This document shows, in pieces, positions 11,527 through 21,006 of a stretch of DNA of 64,000 nt; positions within the stretch are counted from its first letter, which is position 1, and each line of letters begins with the position of its first letter. The translations under genes were made by a program, and so were the position numbers. The stretch is from an uncultured Paracoccaceae bacterium. Its GTDB lineage: Bacteria > Pseudomonadota > Alphaproteobacteria > Rhodobacterales > Rhodobacteraceae. Location: positions 372,001-436,000 of the forward strand of contig CANMMF010000002.1 of the NCBI GenBank assembly GCA_947498985.1, in the 5' to 3' direction. Under the pieces are notes generated by a model. That model had not been told where the DNA came from. It saw nothing but the letters and a program-made list of their open reading frames with translations, and made no database searches.

Positions 11527-11560
11527 GGCCCGCCTGACACCAGGCGGGCCGTTTCCTTTT
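11527..11560 (+). terminator. Intrinsic terminator of etfBA
   Basis: GGCCCGCCTG (11527-11536), loop ACAC, CAGGCGGGCC (11541-11550), then GTTTCCTTTT. This is a perfect 10-bp stem 30 bp past the etfA stop, a textbook rho-independent terminator. Confidence 0.92.
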
Positions 11561-11601
11561 GGTGACCCTGCGGCGTGGAACGCTCCGGGCCGAGCGCGCC
11601 G

Positions 11602-12432
11602 TCAGATCCCGAGCAGGTCCTGCAGGTCCGCCTCCAGCCGGTTTGCGGCCTCGACATGGGCCAGCGGGCCCACCAATTCCGCCGCGGCGCAGGCCTCGAA
11701 CTCGCTGAACACCATGCCGCGTGTGCCTTGCACGCGCGCCTTGTCGCTCGGCACCACCTCGTGCAGGGCGGAGACGCGCGGGCGCAGGATGTTCACCATC
11801 TCGCGGGTGATGAACATCGGCACATTGCCCCGCGCCGGTGCCGTGCCTTCCGGGATCGGCCCGTCCGAGAACCACAACAGCACGACATGGCCGCGCAGGA
11901 TCGTCAACAGATGCTTCATGCGCGCCACCCAGGCGGTCTGCAGCTCTGCCTCAACCTCGGCAAATCGCTCCGCCGAGACCTCCTGCAGCCGTCCCAGCAT
12001 GTGCCGGTTGAAGTGAAACTCGATAAAGTCGATCTCCGGATAGAGCGCCTCGAGCCTGCGCGAGGCACGCAGAAACCGGTCGTTGCGCCGCGGATGCACC
12101 TGATAATACCGGTTCGACATGTTCTGCGCGCCCATGATCTGCACCACCTTGGCGCGTGCGCCGCTGGCCAGGTCGAGCACCGACGGGTCGTTGAGATAAA
12201 GATCGACCCCGCCATTCACCGCGCCGAAATTCGGACATTCGATGCCAAGCCGTCCTTCCAGCAATTCCGGAAACGGCTGCCTGATAAACCGGCCATAGGT
12301 TTCCGTGCTGCCCAGAAACGCCACATAGCCGTCATCCAGCGCCCGCTTGGGACCGCGGAACTGCACCCGGGAGTTGCCGTACTGGCAAAGATAATATTCG
12401 AGCGCGGCTGCGCCCCCTGCATGAACCGTCAT
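11602..12432 (-). CDS. DUF6473-like protein of unknown function
   Basis: A 276-aa protein resembling conserved Rhodobacterales proteins of the DUF6473 type. Features include FLGSTETYGRF and FPELLEGRLGIECPNFG near the N-terminus, VQIMGAQNMSNRYYQVHPR in the middle, and VVLLWFSDGPIPEG later, an alternation of beta-strand and helix that would suit an SGNH-hydrolase or sulfotransferase-like fold; that is a guess. No signal peptide. The ATG at 12432 has GAGGTGGG five bases upstream and is preferred to the TTG at 12456. It diverges from hbd. Confidence 0.7.
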   Translation of the reverse strand: MTVHAGGAAALEYYLCQYGNSRVQFRGPKRALDDGYVAFLGSTETYGRFIRQPFPELLEGRLGIECPNFGAVNGGVDLYLNDPSVLDLASGARAKVVQIMGAQNMSNRYYQVHPRRNDRFLRASRRLEALYPEIDFIEFHFNRHMLGRLQEVSAERFAEVEAELQTAWVARMKHLLTILRGHVVLLWFSDGPIPEGTAPARGNVPMFITREMVNILRPRVSALHEVVPSDKARVQGTRGMVFSEFEACAAAELVGPLAHVEAANRLEADLQDLLGI

Positions 12433-12584
12433 GTCACCCACCTCAATTTCACCCAAGGCCCAGAGTCCCCGAAATCCGTTGCCAAATCGCTAAATGGAAA
12501 ATGCAGTTCAAACTGGACGGGTCACCCTTGCGACCGCCCGCTGCAGAGGCCTATTGTTGCAACGGAAGAACGAAGGACAGCGCC

Positions 12585-13460
12585 ATGGAAATCAAGTCGA
12601 TCGGCATCGTCGGCGCCGGGCAGATGGGCAACGGCATTGCGCATGTGATGGCGCTGGCGGGCTATGATGTGCGCATCAACGACGTCGATGGCGACGCTCT
12701 CGACCGCGCCATCGCACTGATCGGCAAGAACCTCGACCGGCAGGTCAGCCGCGAGAAGATCTCGGGCGAGGATCGCGATGCCGCCATGGCACGGATCACC
12801 GCGACGCAGGCCCTGAAAGACATCGCGCAGACCGATCTGGTGATCGAGGCCGCGACCGAGCGTGAAGAGATCAAGCACAAGATCTTCGAGGCGCTGGTGC
12901 CGGATCTCAAGGACAACACGATCCTCACCTCGAACACCTCGTCGATCTCGATCACCCGGCTGGCATCGCGCACCGACCGGCCCGAACGCTTCATGGGCTT
13001 TCACTTCATGAACCCGGTGCCGGTGATGCAACTGGTCGAACTCATTCGCGGCATCGCGACGGATGAGACCACCTACAAGGCCTGCCACGGGGTCGTCGAC
13101 CGGCTGGGCAAGACCGCCGCGTCGGCCGAAGATTTCCCGGCCTTCATCGTCAACCGGATCCTGATGCCGATGATCAACGAGGCGGTCTATACGCTTTATG
13201 AAGGTGTGGGGAATGTGAACTCCATCGACCAGTCGATGAAGCTCGGGGCCAATCACCCGATGGGGCCGCTGGAGCTCGCGGATTTCATCGGGCTCGACAC
13301 CTGCCTTGCAATCATGAACGTGCTGCATGACGGGCTGGCGGACACCAAGTACCGGCCCTGCCCGCTCTTGACGAAATATGTCGAGGCAGGCTGGCTTGGC
13401 CGCAAGACGCAGCGCGGGTTCTACGATTATCGCGGAGAAACACCGGTGCCGACGCGCTGA
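12585..13460 (+). CDS. hbdA: 3-hydroxybutyryl-CoA dehydrogenase
   Basis: The NAD(P)-dependent enzyme interconverts acetoacetyl-CoA and 3-hydroxybutyryl-CoA. The 291-aa product starts with the Rossmann motif GAGQMGNGIAHV; the catalytic His and Glu lie in the GFHFMNPVPVMQLVELI segment; the C-terminal dimerisation domain contains NHPMGPLELADFIGLDTCL. A GAAGGA ribosome site precedes the ATG. Proximity to etfBA suggests a shared role in short-chain acyl-CoA metabolism. Confidence 0.95.
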   Translation: MEIKSIGIVGAGQMGNGIAHVMALAGYDVRINDVDGDALDRAIALIGKNLDRQVSREKISGEDRDAAMARITATQALKDIAQTDLVIEAATEREEIKHKIFEALVPDLKDNTILTSNTSSISITRLASRTDRPERFMGFHFMNPVPVMQLVELIRGIATDETTYKACHGVVDRLGKTAASAEDFPAFIVNRILMPMINEAVYTLYEGVGNVNSIDQSMKLGANHPMGPLELADFIGLDTCLAIMNVLHDGLADTKYRPCPLLTKYVEAGWLGRKTQRGFYDYRGETPVPTR

Positions 13461-13535
13461 AGACCGTTTGGCTCCGGGCACGGGCGCGCGGGATCAACCG
13501 CCACCATCGGGATCGCGCAGAACCGCTGGGCCCCC

Positions 13536-14393
13536 TCAGCTTTCGCGCAGACGCAGCGTCTTTTCCCGCAACCAAGCCACAAATTCGCGCTGGTTGCCGT
13601 CGAACGCCTTGACCGCATCCGCCGAGATCGGCTCTCCGACCACCGGTTTCTGCGGTTTGCGACATGCGTGCACCACCTCGTGGATCAGCAGGCCCTGGCG
13701 GATCGTCGGCGACACCTTGTTGGCGATCTGGTAGGCGCGCGAGTTCTGGCCCGGGAAATAGATCGGCACCACGGTCGCGCCGGAGCGCTGCACCATCTTG
13801 GCGGTGAAAGGGTTCCAGTCCTTTTCGATCGCCGGGCCGAACATCGTCTCGGAGTTGGCCACAACACCCGATGGGAAGAGCACGATCACCCCGCCCGCCT
13901 TCAGATGCGCCATCGAGCGGGCGCGCATCTCAAGGCCCTGCTCGCGCGCGTTGGGCTCATGCGGGAACGGCACCGGGATCATGAATTCCTCGATCTCGGT
14001 CACACCGGTCAGAAGCGACCGGGTCAGGATCTTGTAATCGGTCCGCACCCGCCCGATAAGCTCGGCGAGCACCATGCCATCGACCAGCCCGTGCGGGTGA
14101 TTGGCAACGACGATCACCGGGCCTTTCGCAGGGATCCGCTCGATCTGGGCCGCGGGCGTTTCCAGCGAAATCCCCATGATGCCCAGCGCCTGCGTCCAGA
14201 ACGCCTGCCCCTCTGCCGGGCCCATACGTTCGAACCGGCGCACCATGCGCAGCATCGGGATCTTGCCGGTCAGCCATTCCAGCGTGCGGATCGTGTTGGC
14301 TTTCCACGGGTTGGTGAAGGTATTGGCGTAGCTGATCTTGCGCTTGTCATAGGGCGCATGCGCCGCAGGATGCGCGCGTTTGTCGGCTGTCAT
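13536..14393 (-). CDS. Lysophospholipid acyltransferase family protein
   Basis: The PlsC-like acyltransferase motif appears as NHPHGLVDG (the HX4D catalytic pair), followed by substrate-binding blocks FPSGVVANSE and VVPIYFPGQNS. Such enzymes acylate lysophosphatidate or make ornithine lipids at the inner membrane; the exact acceptor is unknown. The start is uncertain: ATGs at 14393, 14414 and 14441 are in frame. I prefer 14393 (MTADKR) because GGTGGAAAG lies ~11 bases upstream. It converges on hbd with 75 bp between. Confidence 0.82.
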   Translation of the reverse strand: MTADKRAHPAAHAPYDKRKISYANTFTNPWKANTIRTLEWLTGKIPMLRMVRRFERMGPAEGQAFWTQALGIMGISLETPAAQIERIPAKGPVIVVANHPHGLVDGMVLAELIGRVRTDYKILTRSLLTGVTEIEEFMIPVPFPHEPNAREQGLEMRARSMAHLKAGGVIVLFPSGVVANSETMFGPAIEKDWNPFTAKMVQRSGATVVPIYFPGQNSRAYQIANKVSPTIRQGLLIHEVVHACRKPQKPVVGEPISADAVKAFDGNQREFVAWLREKTLRLRES

Positions 14394-14465
14394 GGAATAG
14401 CTGCTTTCCACCATGCGCCCGTCAAAGCCCCGTCTATCCATGGCACCAAAGAGCGTCGCGGCCCG

Positions 14466-14744
14466 TCAGCACTCTTCTCCGAACCGGTCCGCGACAAGCG
14501 CCTCGACCGCGTCAGCAAGCGCCTCGGCATCGGGACCGGAGGTTTGAACCTCAATAGTGGTTCCTTTTGCGGCTGCCAACATCAAAAGCCCCATGATGCT
14601 GTCGCCGCTGGCCGAGAGGCCATCGCGCGAGACCTCTGCCGTGGCGTCAAACCCTTCGACTACTTCCACCAGTTTGGCCGAAGCCCGGGCGTGCAGACCC
14701 TTCTCATTCACGATCCGCAGCGTGCGAGGGCTGGATTCGGTCAT
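14466..14744 (-). CDS. ptsH: HPr-type phosphocarrier protein
   Basis: A 92-aa HPr/NPr. The phospho-accepting histidine is H18 in NEKGLHARAS, and the regulatory serine position is S49 in GDSIMGLLML. It would receive phosphate from an EI enzyme (not in this window) and pass it to the EIIA encoded just upstream; the Ser site is the target of HprK. It is the last gene of the leftward chvI-chvG-hprK-rapZ-EIIA-HPr run and acts in regulation rather than sugar uptake, since no EIIB/EIIC gene is present. Confidence 0.93.
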   Translation of the reverse strand: MTESSPRTLRIVNEKGLHARASAKLVEVVEGFDATAEVSRDGLSASGDSIMGLLMLAAAKGTTIEVQTSGPDAEALADAVEALVADRFGEEC

Positions 14745-14790
14745 ATGGCGACATTCCTCAATCGGCTTTCGGGCGGCTGGCCCGTTTCGA

Positions 14791-15189
14791 TCAGGAGGGA
14801 TCGGCGTTTACGTTCTGACTGTCAATATATTTCCGTCCGGCATCCAACGCGGCCAGCACCGCTTCGGCCACCGGTCGCTGGCGGCTCTTGGCCAGTTTGA
14901 TCAGCATCGGCAGGTTCATGCCGTAAAGAATCCGCCGGTTGTCCGGGGTGCAGGCGCGCAGGCTGAGATTGGAGGGCGAGCCGCCGAACATGTCGGTCAC
15001 CACCACAACGCCCTGCCCGCTATCGACTGCATCGGCGGCGGCACAAATCTCCGATTGCTTGTCGCCCCGGTCGCAATCAGGCTCGATCGAGATGGCGCGC
15101 ATGCCGGACTGCTTGCCAACCACGTGTTCGACCGCGGCAAGATACTCGCGGGCCAGGCCGCCATGGGCAACAATAACAATACCGATCAA
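14791..15189 (-). CDS. Mannose-type PTS EIIA domain protein
   Basis: A 132-aa EIIA of the mannose/fructose (EIIA-Man) family. The active histidine is H9 in MIGIVIVAHGG, and VVVVTDMFGGSPSNLSL is the family core. In alphaproteobacteria this soluble EIIA has no cognate permease and serves signalling with HPr and HprK. The ORF overlaps rapZ by four bases (ATGA), so coupling is expected. Confidence 0.92.
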   Translation of the reverse strand: MIGIVIVAHGGLAREYLAAVEHVVGKQSGMRAISIEPDCDRGDKQSEICAAADAVDSGQGVVVVTDMFGGSPSNLSLRACTPDNRRILYGMNLPMLIKLAKSRQRPVAEAVLAALDAGRKYIDSQNVNADPS

Positions 15190-16115
15190 ACCCCGGCCTT
15201 TCCAACTTGAGCGGGCGTGCGGGCGGTTGGTGTGGACAATCCGCGCCGGACCAGCTCGCGATGCCTAATTGACACCTGCCAGCCCGCATTCGCAAGGGCC
15301 TCCGCCACGGCTTCGGTCACGGCCACCGACCTGTGTTGCCCGCCGGTGCAGCCAAACCCGATCTCGAAATGCGCCTTGCCCTCCTGCCGCACGGCGGGAA
15401 GCATGAACAGGATGAGCCCGTTGAGGTGGTCGAGAAACGGCGCGTAGCGCGCATCCTCGGCCACGTAGCGCGCAACCGGGTCTTCCAACCCGGTCTTTGC
15501 GCGCAGCTCCGGCTCCCAATGCGGATTGCGCAGAAAGCGGCAGTCAAACGCGAGGTCGAGCCCCTGCGGCAGGCCGCGCTTGTAGCTGAAACTGTGCAGT
15601 GACACCGCCATCCGCTGGCCGGTTGTCATGCCGAACCACTGCTCGATCTGGGCGCGCAGCTCATGCACGTTGAGCGCGCCGGTGTCGATCAGGATGTCGG
15701 CGCGCAGGCGCACATCCTCGAGCAGCGCCAGTTCCCGGACGATGCCGTCTTCGGGTGTGTCGTCGGGCGCCAGAGGGTGGCGGCGGCGGGTCTCGGAATA
15801 GCGTCGGGCCAGAATATCCGGCGGGCAGTCGATGAACAGAAGATCGACCGAAAGATCGTCGCGCTGGCCCAGTGCTGTGCGCAGCTGCAGCACACCCTCG
15901 CCGCTGAAATCGCGGTTGCGCACGTCGATGCCAAGCGCCAGCGGGCGCGCGGGATGGGACGGGCCCTCGAACAGCCGCGGGATCAGGGTCAGGGGGATGT
16001 TGTCGATGGCCTCGAAACCGCAATCCTCAAGCACATTGATCGCGGTTGACCGACCGGCGCCCGAAGGCCCGGTGACCAGCACGATGCGCTGTGTGGTGGT
16101 TTTGGCGGCGTTCAT
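15186..16115 (-). CDS. rapZ: RNase adapter / nucleotide-binding protein RapZ
   Basis: The 309-aa protein has a Walker A motif GPSGAGRS at 16-23 and the C-terminal signature GCTGGQHRSV of the RapZ (YvcJ) family. In enterobacteria RapZ controls glucosamine-6-phosphate synthase through sRNAs; in alphaproteobacteria its target is not clear. Its place between hprK and the EIIA gene is strongly conserved. It starts two bases after the hprK stop. Confidence 0.94.
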   Translation of the reverse strand: MNAAKTTTQRIVLVTGPSGAGRSTAINVLEDCGFEAIDNIPLTLIPRLFEGPSHPARPLALGIDVRNRDFSGEGVLQLRTALGQRDDLSVDLLFIDCPPDILARRYSETRRRHPLAPDDTPEDGIVRELALLEDVRLRADILIDTGALNVHELRAQIEQWFGMTTGQRMAVSLHSFSYKRGLPQGLDLAFDCRFLRNPHWEPELRAKTGLEDPVARYVAEDARYAPFLDHLNGLILFMLPAVRQEGKAHFEIGFGCTGGQHRSVAVTEAVAEALANAGWQVSIRHRELVRRGLSTPTARTPAQVGKAGV

Positions 16116-16117
16116 CC

Positions 16118-16546
16118 TTAATCCTCACGTCCACGCCTGAGATATAGCATAAGTGCCGCAGGAAAATGGGGGGACGCGGATTTGTGAAGCAACGGCACCG
16201 ATTGTCCCAGAAGGCGCGTGTGCCGGCGTGGCGGAAGCCGCTCTGTCTCCTCCATATCCATGTCGAGGACAGCCGCGAGCGTGGCGGTCGACGCCTCGGC
16301 GCATCTCAGAATGCCAAGCCCGCGCGCTTCGATGAGGCCGGAGATGCTGTCCGGCGCGCCGAGCCGGATCTCAGCGCCCTGGGTCTGCAGAACGGTGCGG
16401 TCATCGGAAACCAGCGCGGCCCCAAGGGCGATCATCTGCAAGGCGAGGCCCGATTTGCCACTGCCCGATGCGCCGCAAATGAGCAGAGCCCGGCCCTGCA
16501 CGGCGATGGCGCTGGCGTGCAGGATCAGGGGCTCTGCCTCGGCCAT
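16118..16546 (-). CDS. hprK: HPr kinase/phosphorylase, short alphaproteobacterial form
   Basis: The 142-aa product contains only the kinase domain: P-loop GASGSGKS at 25-32 and a DDRTVL motif. The ~130-residue N-terminal domain of Firmicutes HprK is absent, which is normal for alphaproteobacteria and not a truncation. It phosphorylates the regulatory serine of HPr. It lies between chvG (3 bp gap) and rapZ. Confidence 0.93.
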   Translation of the reverse strand: MAEAEPLILHASAIAVQGRALLICGASGSGKSGLALQMIALGAALVSDDRTVLQTQGAEIRLGAPDSISGLIEARGLGILRCAEASTATLAAVLDMDMEETERLPPRRHTRLLGQSVPLLHKSASPHFPAALMLYLRRGRED

Positions 16547-16549
16547 GTG

Positions 16550-18280
16550 TCAGATCGGCAGGCCCACTACGAAACGCGCGCCCAGCGGCTCGGAGGTGGC
16601 ATCGGCTTCGGTGGGACGGATGTTTTCAGCCCAGATCACGCCGCCATGGGCCTCGATGATCTGCTTGGAGATCGCAAGGCCCAGGCCTGAATTGTTGCCG
16701 AAATCGCTTTGCGGGCGGGAGGTGTAGAAGCGTTTGAAGATCTTGGCGAGCGCCTCTTCGGGGATGCCGGGGCCGGTGTCCTCGACCACGACAAGCACGC
16801 GGTTGTCGCGACGCCGCGCCCAGACGCGTATCGCGTCGCCATCCTCGCAAAAGCTGACCGCGTTGCTGATCAGGTTCACAAAGACCTGCGCCAGCCGCGG
16901 CTCCAGCCCGTTGATCTTGATCGGGCGGGGCGGCAGATCGGTGATGAACTCGATCCCGCGCTGCCGCGCATCCTGACCCAGGAAATCGGCGATGTTGCTG
17001 AGCATGTCGAGCAGGTTGAACTCCTGCTCCTCTTCCTTGACAAGCTCGGAATCCAGCCGCGAGGCGTTGGAGATGTCGCTGACCAGCCGGTCCAGCCGGC
17101 GCACGTCATGCTCGATCACCTCGAGCAGTTTCTGACGGTGCTCGTCCTTCTTGACCATGCCGAGGCTGCCCACGGCAGAGCGCATGGAGGCCAGCGGGTT
17201 CTTGATTTCATGCGCCACGTCGGCGGCAAACTGTTCGTTGCTGTCGATCCGGTCGTAAAGCGCGCCGACCATGCCGCGCAGGGCGCCGGACAGGCGCCCG
17301 ATCTCATCGGGGCGCGCGGTCAGATCGGGGATGCGGATGCGCCCGGGGGCCACGTTGCGACGGTTGCGGTCACGCCCGATCTCCGCCGCGTCCGCCAGGT
17401 CGGAGATCGGGTTGGCGATGGTCGAGGCCAGCACGAGGCTGAGCCCGATGGAGACCAGCGTGGCGATCACGAACATCTGCAGCACGCGCTCCCGCTCGGC
17501 GCTGACCGCGGCGTCGATTTCCGACGCGGTGGAGATAAGCGCGATGGTGCCGACAATCGTCTCGCCCTGCTTGATCGGCGAGAAGCCGTGAAACAGCGTC
17601 TGCCCGTCGGCCCCGCGCCCGGCCTCGACCCGGGTCAGCGACGGATCGCCCGCCTCGATCATGCGGCGCAGCTTGTCTTCGGCGTGCAGATCGGGTTCTG
17701 CCGAAAAATAGGTAAAAAGCCCGGCGATACCGCGCCAGGCCCTGTCGAGGTAATCCGAGATCAGCGTGGGCTGCTGTGTCTCTTCCTCCACACGCAGGAT
17801 CGGCGCCACGGTTCCCGTCGCCTCGCCCACAAGGAAATTCGCGGCATCGTAGATCAGAAGCTGCGCGCCTTCGCGCAGCTCCAGCCCGGCGACGGTGGTC
17901 TCCACATCGATGCCGTCGGAGGTGCCCAGATTGACCGGCGCGCCGCGCGGCAACTGCGCCTCGAACACATCCGCGATCAGCTCCACCTCGGCCTGCAGGG
18001 CGTTGGCCGTCTGTACGGCCAGCGTGTCGCGCGAGGAATTGAGCCACAGGATGCCCGCCACCAGCACGTTCAGCGCAATCAGGTTGAACGTGATGATCTT
18101 GCGGGTCAGCGGCGAGCGGTTCAGCGAAAAGAGGCCACGCCGCTCGCGACTGTCGCGCAGCTCTTTCTCGACCGTGCTGTCCGGGGCGACCCAATCGTCG
18201 CCCAGAACCACATCGGCATCGCGACGATCCCGCTGGTCCCGGCGATCGTCGTCCATGTCAAACTGCTCGGCCAGCGCCAT
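16550..18280 (-). CDS. chvG: Two-component sensor histidine kinase ChvG (ExoS-type)
   Basis: The 576-aa kinase has an acidic cytoplasmic N-terminus, a first transmembrane helix (IITFNLIALNVLVAGILWL, about 62-80), a periplasmic sensor domain, a second helix near 270-290 followed by a HAMP domain, the H-box FAADVAHEIKNPLASMRS with H357, and an HATPase domain ending ...GLGLAISKQIIEAHGG. ChvG senses acid and envelope stress in rhizobia and is needed for gene control by ChvI. The neighbourhood (chvI, hprK, rapZ, pckA) is the classic alphaproteobacterial one. Confidence 0.95.
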   Translation of the reverse strand: MALAEQFDMDDDRRDQRDRRDADVVLGDDWVAPDSTVEKELRDSRERRGLFSLNRSPLTRKIITFNLIALNVLVAGILWLNSSRDTLAVQTANALQAEVELIADVFEAQLPRGAPVNLGTSDGIDVETTVAGLELREGAQLLIYDAANFLVGEATGTVAPILRVEEETQQPTLISDYLDRAWRGIAGLFTYFSAEPDLHAEDKLRRMIEAGDPSLTRVEAGRGADGQTLFHGFSPIKQGETIVGTIALISTASEIDAAVSAERERVLQMFVIATLVSIGLSLVLASTIANPISDLADAAEIGRDRNRRNVAPGRIRIPDLTARPDEIGRLSGALRGMVGALYDRIDSNEQFAADVAHEIKNPLASMRSAVGSLGMVKKDEHRQKLLEVIEHDVRRLDRLVSDISNASRLDSELVKEEEQEFNLLDMLSNIADFLGQDARQRGIEFITDLPPRPIKINGLEPRLAQVFVNLISNAVSFCEDGDAIRVWARRRDNRVLVVVEDTGPGIPEEALAKIFKRFYTSRPQSDFGNNSGLGLAISKQIIEAHGGVIWAENIRPTEADATSEPLGARFVVGLPI

Positions 18281-18283
18281 CGC

Positions 18284-18985
18284 CTATTCTTCGTTGTAGC
18301 GGTATCCGATACCGTAGAGTGTCTCGATCGCCGAAAACTCCTCATCGACAGAGCGCATCTTCTTGCGCAGACGCTTGATATGGCTGTCGATTGTGCGGTC
18401 GTCGACATAGACCTGGTCGTCGTAGGCCACGTCCATCAGCTGATCGCGCGACTTCACGAAACCGGGGCGTTGCGCCAGCGCCTGCAGCAACAGGAATTCG
18501 GTCACGGTCAGCGACACGTCGCGGCCCTTCCAGGTCACCGCATGACGCAGCGGATCCATGGAGAGCGACCCGCGGGTCATCAGCTTGGTCTCTTCGGTGT
18601 CGCCGACGATGTCGCCTGCCACCGCTTCCTGGCGGCGCAGGAGCGCGCGGATGCGTTCGACCAGAAGCCGTTGGGAAAACGGCTTTTTCACGTAATCGTC
18701 CGCGCCCATGCGCAGGCCGAGCACCTCGTCGATCTCGTCATCCTTGGAGGTCAGGAAGATCACCGGCATCTTGGATTTCTGGCGCACCCGCTGCAGCAGG
18801 TCCATGCCATCCATGCGCGGCATCTTGATGTCGAAGACAGCCATGTCGGGCATTTTCTTGTTGAACGCATCGAGTGCGGCCTGGCCGTCATTGAATGTTT
18901 CCACCTCGAAACCCTCTGCCTCAAGGGTCATCGAAACCGATGTCAGAATATTCCTGTCATCGTCCACAAGGGCGATTTTTGACAT
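18284..18985 (-). CDS. chvI: Response regulator ChvI (OmpR family)
   Basis: A 233-aa regulator: receiver domain with acidic pocket D8-D10 and phospho-acceptor D52 in [11 protein letters not shown], then a winged-helix DNA-binding domain with [17 protein letters not shown] and a C-terminal [13 protein letters not shown]. The start is the ATG at 18985, after AAGGAAAC. It is partner of ChvG, 3 bp upstream. It diverges from pckA across 317 bp and may bind there. Confidence 0.95.
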   Translation of the reverse strand: MSKIALVDDDRNILTSVSMTLEAEGFEVETFNDGQAALDAFNKKMPDMAVFDIKMPRMDGMDLLQRVRQKSKMPVIFLTSKDDEIDEVLGLRMGADDYVKKPFSQRLLVERIRALLRRQEAVAGDIVGDTEETKLMTRGSLSMDPLRHAVTWKGRDVSLTVTEFLLLQALAQRPGFVKSRDQLMDVAYDDQVYVDDRTIDSHIKRLRKKMRSVDEEFSAIETLYGIGYRYNEE

Positions 18986-19302
18986 TAGTTGTTTCCTTGT
19001 TCTGCTCTGGTTTGCCTGATTTTTTTCCTCAGTATGTTGGATTTTTCCTTTTACAACAATCCCCAACTGCGAATCAGGCCACCCTTCCGCCACCATTTCA
19101 GGCGAATTTGGCAAAGGAATGGCTAAAAAGCCTCAGTCGCGCGTGTGGTTCCATCAGATGATATCGCTAAACTTTGAGTGGTTGCGCTAACTGCGCGGTT
19201 GCGTCCTGTTCACACGCGACACCCCCATGTTAAGGCAGTTTCACAGACGGTCGCTGGACCGCAACAATCTTACCGAAACGGCGCTGCAACAGGAGCACGC
19301 AG
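18986..19302. promoter_or_regulatory. Divergent control region chvI / pckA
   Basis: This 317-bp gap must hold both promoters. A direct repeat GGTTGCG occurs at 19180-19186 and 19197-19203, 17 bp apart, which could be two contacts of an OmpR-type dimer. Otherwise I see A/T-rich sequence near 19015-19065 on the chvI side and no gene. pckA has AGGAG ahead of its ATG. Assigning the repeat to ChvI is inference. Confidence 0.4.
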
Positions 19303-20901
19303 ATGACATTTGGACGGGTAAACCCGCAATTCCGGCTTGAAGATCAGGGGATCGAAGGCCTGGGCGATGTCTATTACAACCTGATGGAGCCGGCGCTGAT
19401 CGAGGCCGCGCTCAAGCGGGGCGAAGGCCAGCTTGGCAAGGGCGGCGCGTTTCTTGTGACCACCGGCAAGTTCACCGGCCGGTCGCCCAAGGACAAGCAT
19501 ATCGTCAAGACCGACAGCGTCGCAGACGACATCTGGTGGGACAACAACGCGCCGATGTCCGAAGCGGGGTTCGATGCGCTTTACGACGACATGATCGCGC
19601 ATATGAAGGGGCGCGAGTATTTCGTGCAGGATCTCGTGGGCGGCGCCGACCCGGCCAATGCCATCGACGTGCGGGTGATCTCGGAACTGGCCTGGCACAA
19701 CCTCTTTATCCGGCACATGCTGCGCCGTCCCGACCGCGAGGATCTCGACAGTTTCACCGCCGATTTCACGATCATCAACTGCCCCAGCTTCAAGGCCGAT
19801 CCGGAGCGGCACGATTGCCGGTCCGAGACGGTGATCACGATGAATTTCGACCGCAAGCTGATCCTGATCGCCAACACCGAATATGCGGGCGAGAACAAGA
19901 AATCGGTCTTCACGCTGCTCAACTACCTGCTGCCGCAAAAGGGCATCATGCCGATGCATTGCTCGGCCAACCATGCCACCGGCAACCCGGTCGACACGGC
20001 CGTGTTCTTCGGTCTCAGCGGCACCGGCAAGACCACGCTGTCGGCCGATCCCGACCGCACGCTCATTGGCGACGATGAACATGGGTGGTCGGATCGCGGC
20101 ACCTTCAATTTCGAGGGGGGCTGTTACGCCAAGACCATCAGCCTGTCGCCCGACGCCGAGCCCGAGATCTACGCCACCACCGAGAAATTCGGCACCGTGA
20201 TCGAGAACATGGTCTATGACGCCGAGACCTTCGATCTGGATTTCGAGGATGACAGCCTGACCGCCAACATGCGCTGCGCCTATCCGCTGCACTACATCTC
20301 GAACGCGTCGAAAACAGCGCTGGGCGGGCATCCCAAGAACATCATCATGCTGACCTGCGACGCCTTCGGCGTGCTGCCGCCCATCGCGCGGCTGACACCG
20401 GCGCAGGCGATGTATCACTTCCTGTCGGGCTTCACCGCCAAGGTTGCGGGCACCGAGCGTGGTGTGACCGAACCGCAACCGACCTTTTCGACCTGCTTTG
20501 GCGCGCCCTTCATGCCGCGGCGTCCGGAGACCTATGGCAACCTGTTGCGCGACAAGATCGCCAAGCATGGCGCGACCTGCTGGCTGGTCAATACCGGCTG
20601 GACGGGCGGCGCCTATGGCACCGGCCAGCGCATGCCGATCAAGGCGACGCGGGCTTTGCTGACGGCGGCGCTCAACGGCTCGCTGGCCGAAGCAGAGTTC
20701 CGCAAGGACGCGAATTTCGGCTTTGACGTGCCAGTGTCGGTTTCCGGCGTGCCGGATCTGCTGCTCGACCCGCGCAAGACCTGGGAGGACAAGGCGGCCT
20801 ATGACGCGCAGGCGCAGAAACTCGTCTCGATGTTTGCCGACAATTTCGCGCAATACGTGCCTTACATAGATGACGACGTGAAAGCGGCGGCCATCGGCTG
20901 A
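19303..20901 (+). CDS. pckA: Phosphoenolpyruvate carboxykinase (ATP)
   Basis: The 532-aa ATP-dependent enzyme converts oxaloacetate to PEP, the first committed step of gluconeogenesis. It shows the substrate-site [10 protein letters not shown], the kinase-1a loop [14 protein letters not shown] beginning at residue 237, and the kinase-2 motif LIGDDEHGW. Length is as expected. It stands divergent from the chvI-chvG operon, an arrangement seen across alphaproteobacteria. A hairpin follows at 20904-20929. Confidence 0.97.
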   Translation: MTFGRVNPQFRLEDQGIEGLGDVYYNLMEPALIEAALKRGEGQLGKGGAFLVTTGKFTGRSPKDKHIVKTDSVADDIWWDNNAPMSEAGFDALYDDMIAHMKGREYFVQDLVGGADPANAIDVRVISELAWHNLFIRHMLRRPDREDLDSFTADFTIINCPSFKADPERHDCRSETVITMNFDRKLILIANTEYAGENKKSVFTLLNYLLPQKGIMPMHCSANHATGNPVDTAVFFGLSGTGKTTLSADPDRTLIGDDEHGWSDRGTFNFEGGCYAKTISLSPDAEPEIYATTEKFGTVIENMVYDAETFDLDFEDDSLTANMRCAYPLHYISNASKTALGGHPKNIIMLTCDAFGVLPPIARLTPAQAMYHFLSGFTAKVAGTERGVTEPQPTFSTCFGAPFMPRRPETYGNLLRDKIAKHGATCWLVNTGWTGGAYGTGQRMPIKATRALLTAALNGSLAEAEFRKDANFGFDVPVSVSGVPDLLLDPRKTWEDKAAYDAQAQKLVSMFADNFAQYVPYIDDDVKAAAIG

Positions 20902-20903
20902 GC

Positions 20904-20929
20904 GGACACTTTGCCTTTCGGCAGTGTCC
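20904..20929 (+). terminator. Hairpin after pckA
   Basis: GGACAC, TT, TGCC, loop TTTC, GGCA, GTGTCC: a ten-pair stem with a small bulge starting three bases after the pckA stop. There is no T-run, so termination efficiency is uncertain. Confidence 0.6.
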
Positions 20930-21006
20930 CCGCCCCGGGGGCACGTCATCGGCGGGATTTCGCAGCCGCGATTGCACATGCGCTTGTCCGGGGGCACATA
21001 TCAGAC

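Noticed and set aside
16118-16546. hprK as a truncated gene
   Set aside because: At 142 residues it lacks the N-terminal domain of Firmicutes HprK, but this is the normal alphaproteobacterial form, with intact P-loop and flanking genes.
16709-18982. A 757-codon frame on the plus strand opposite chvG/chvI
   Set aside because: Antisense shadow of two clear two-component genes, with biased residue content and no domain.
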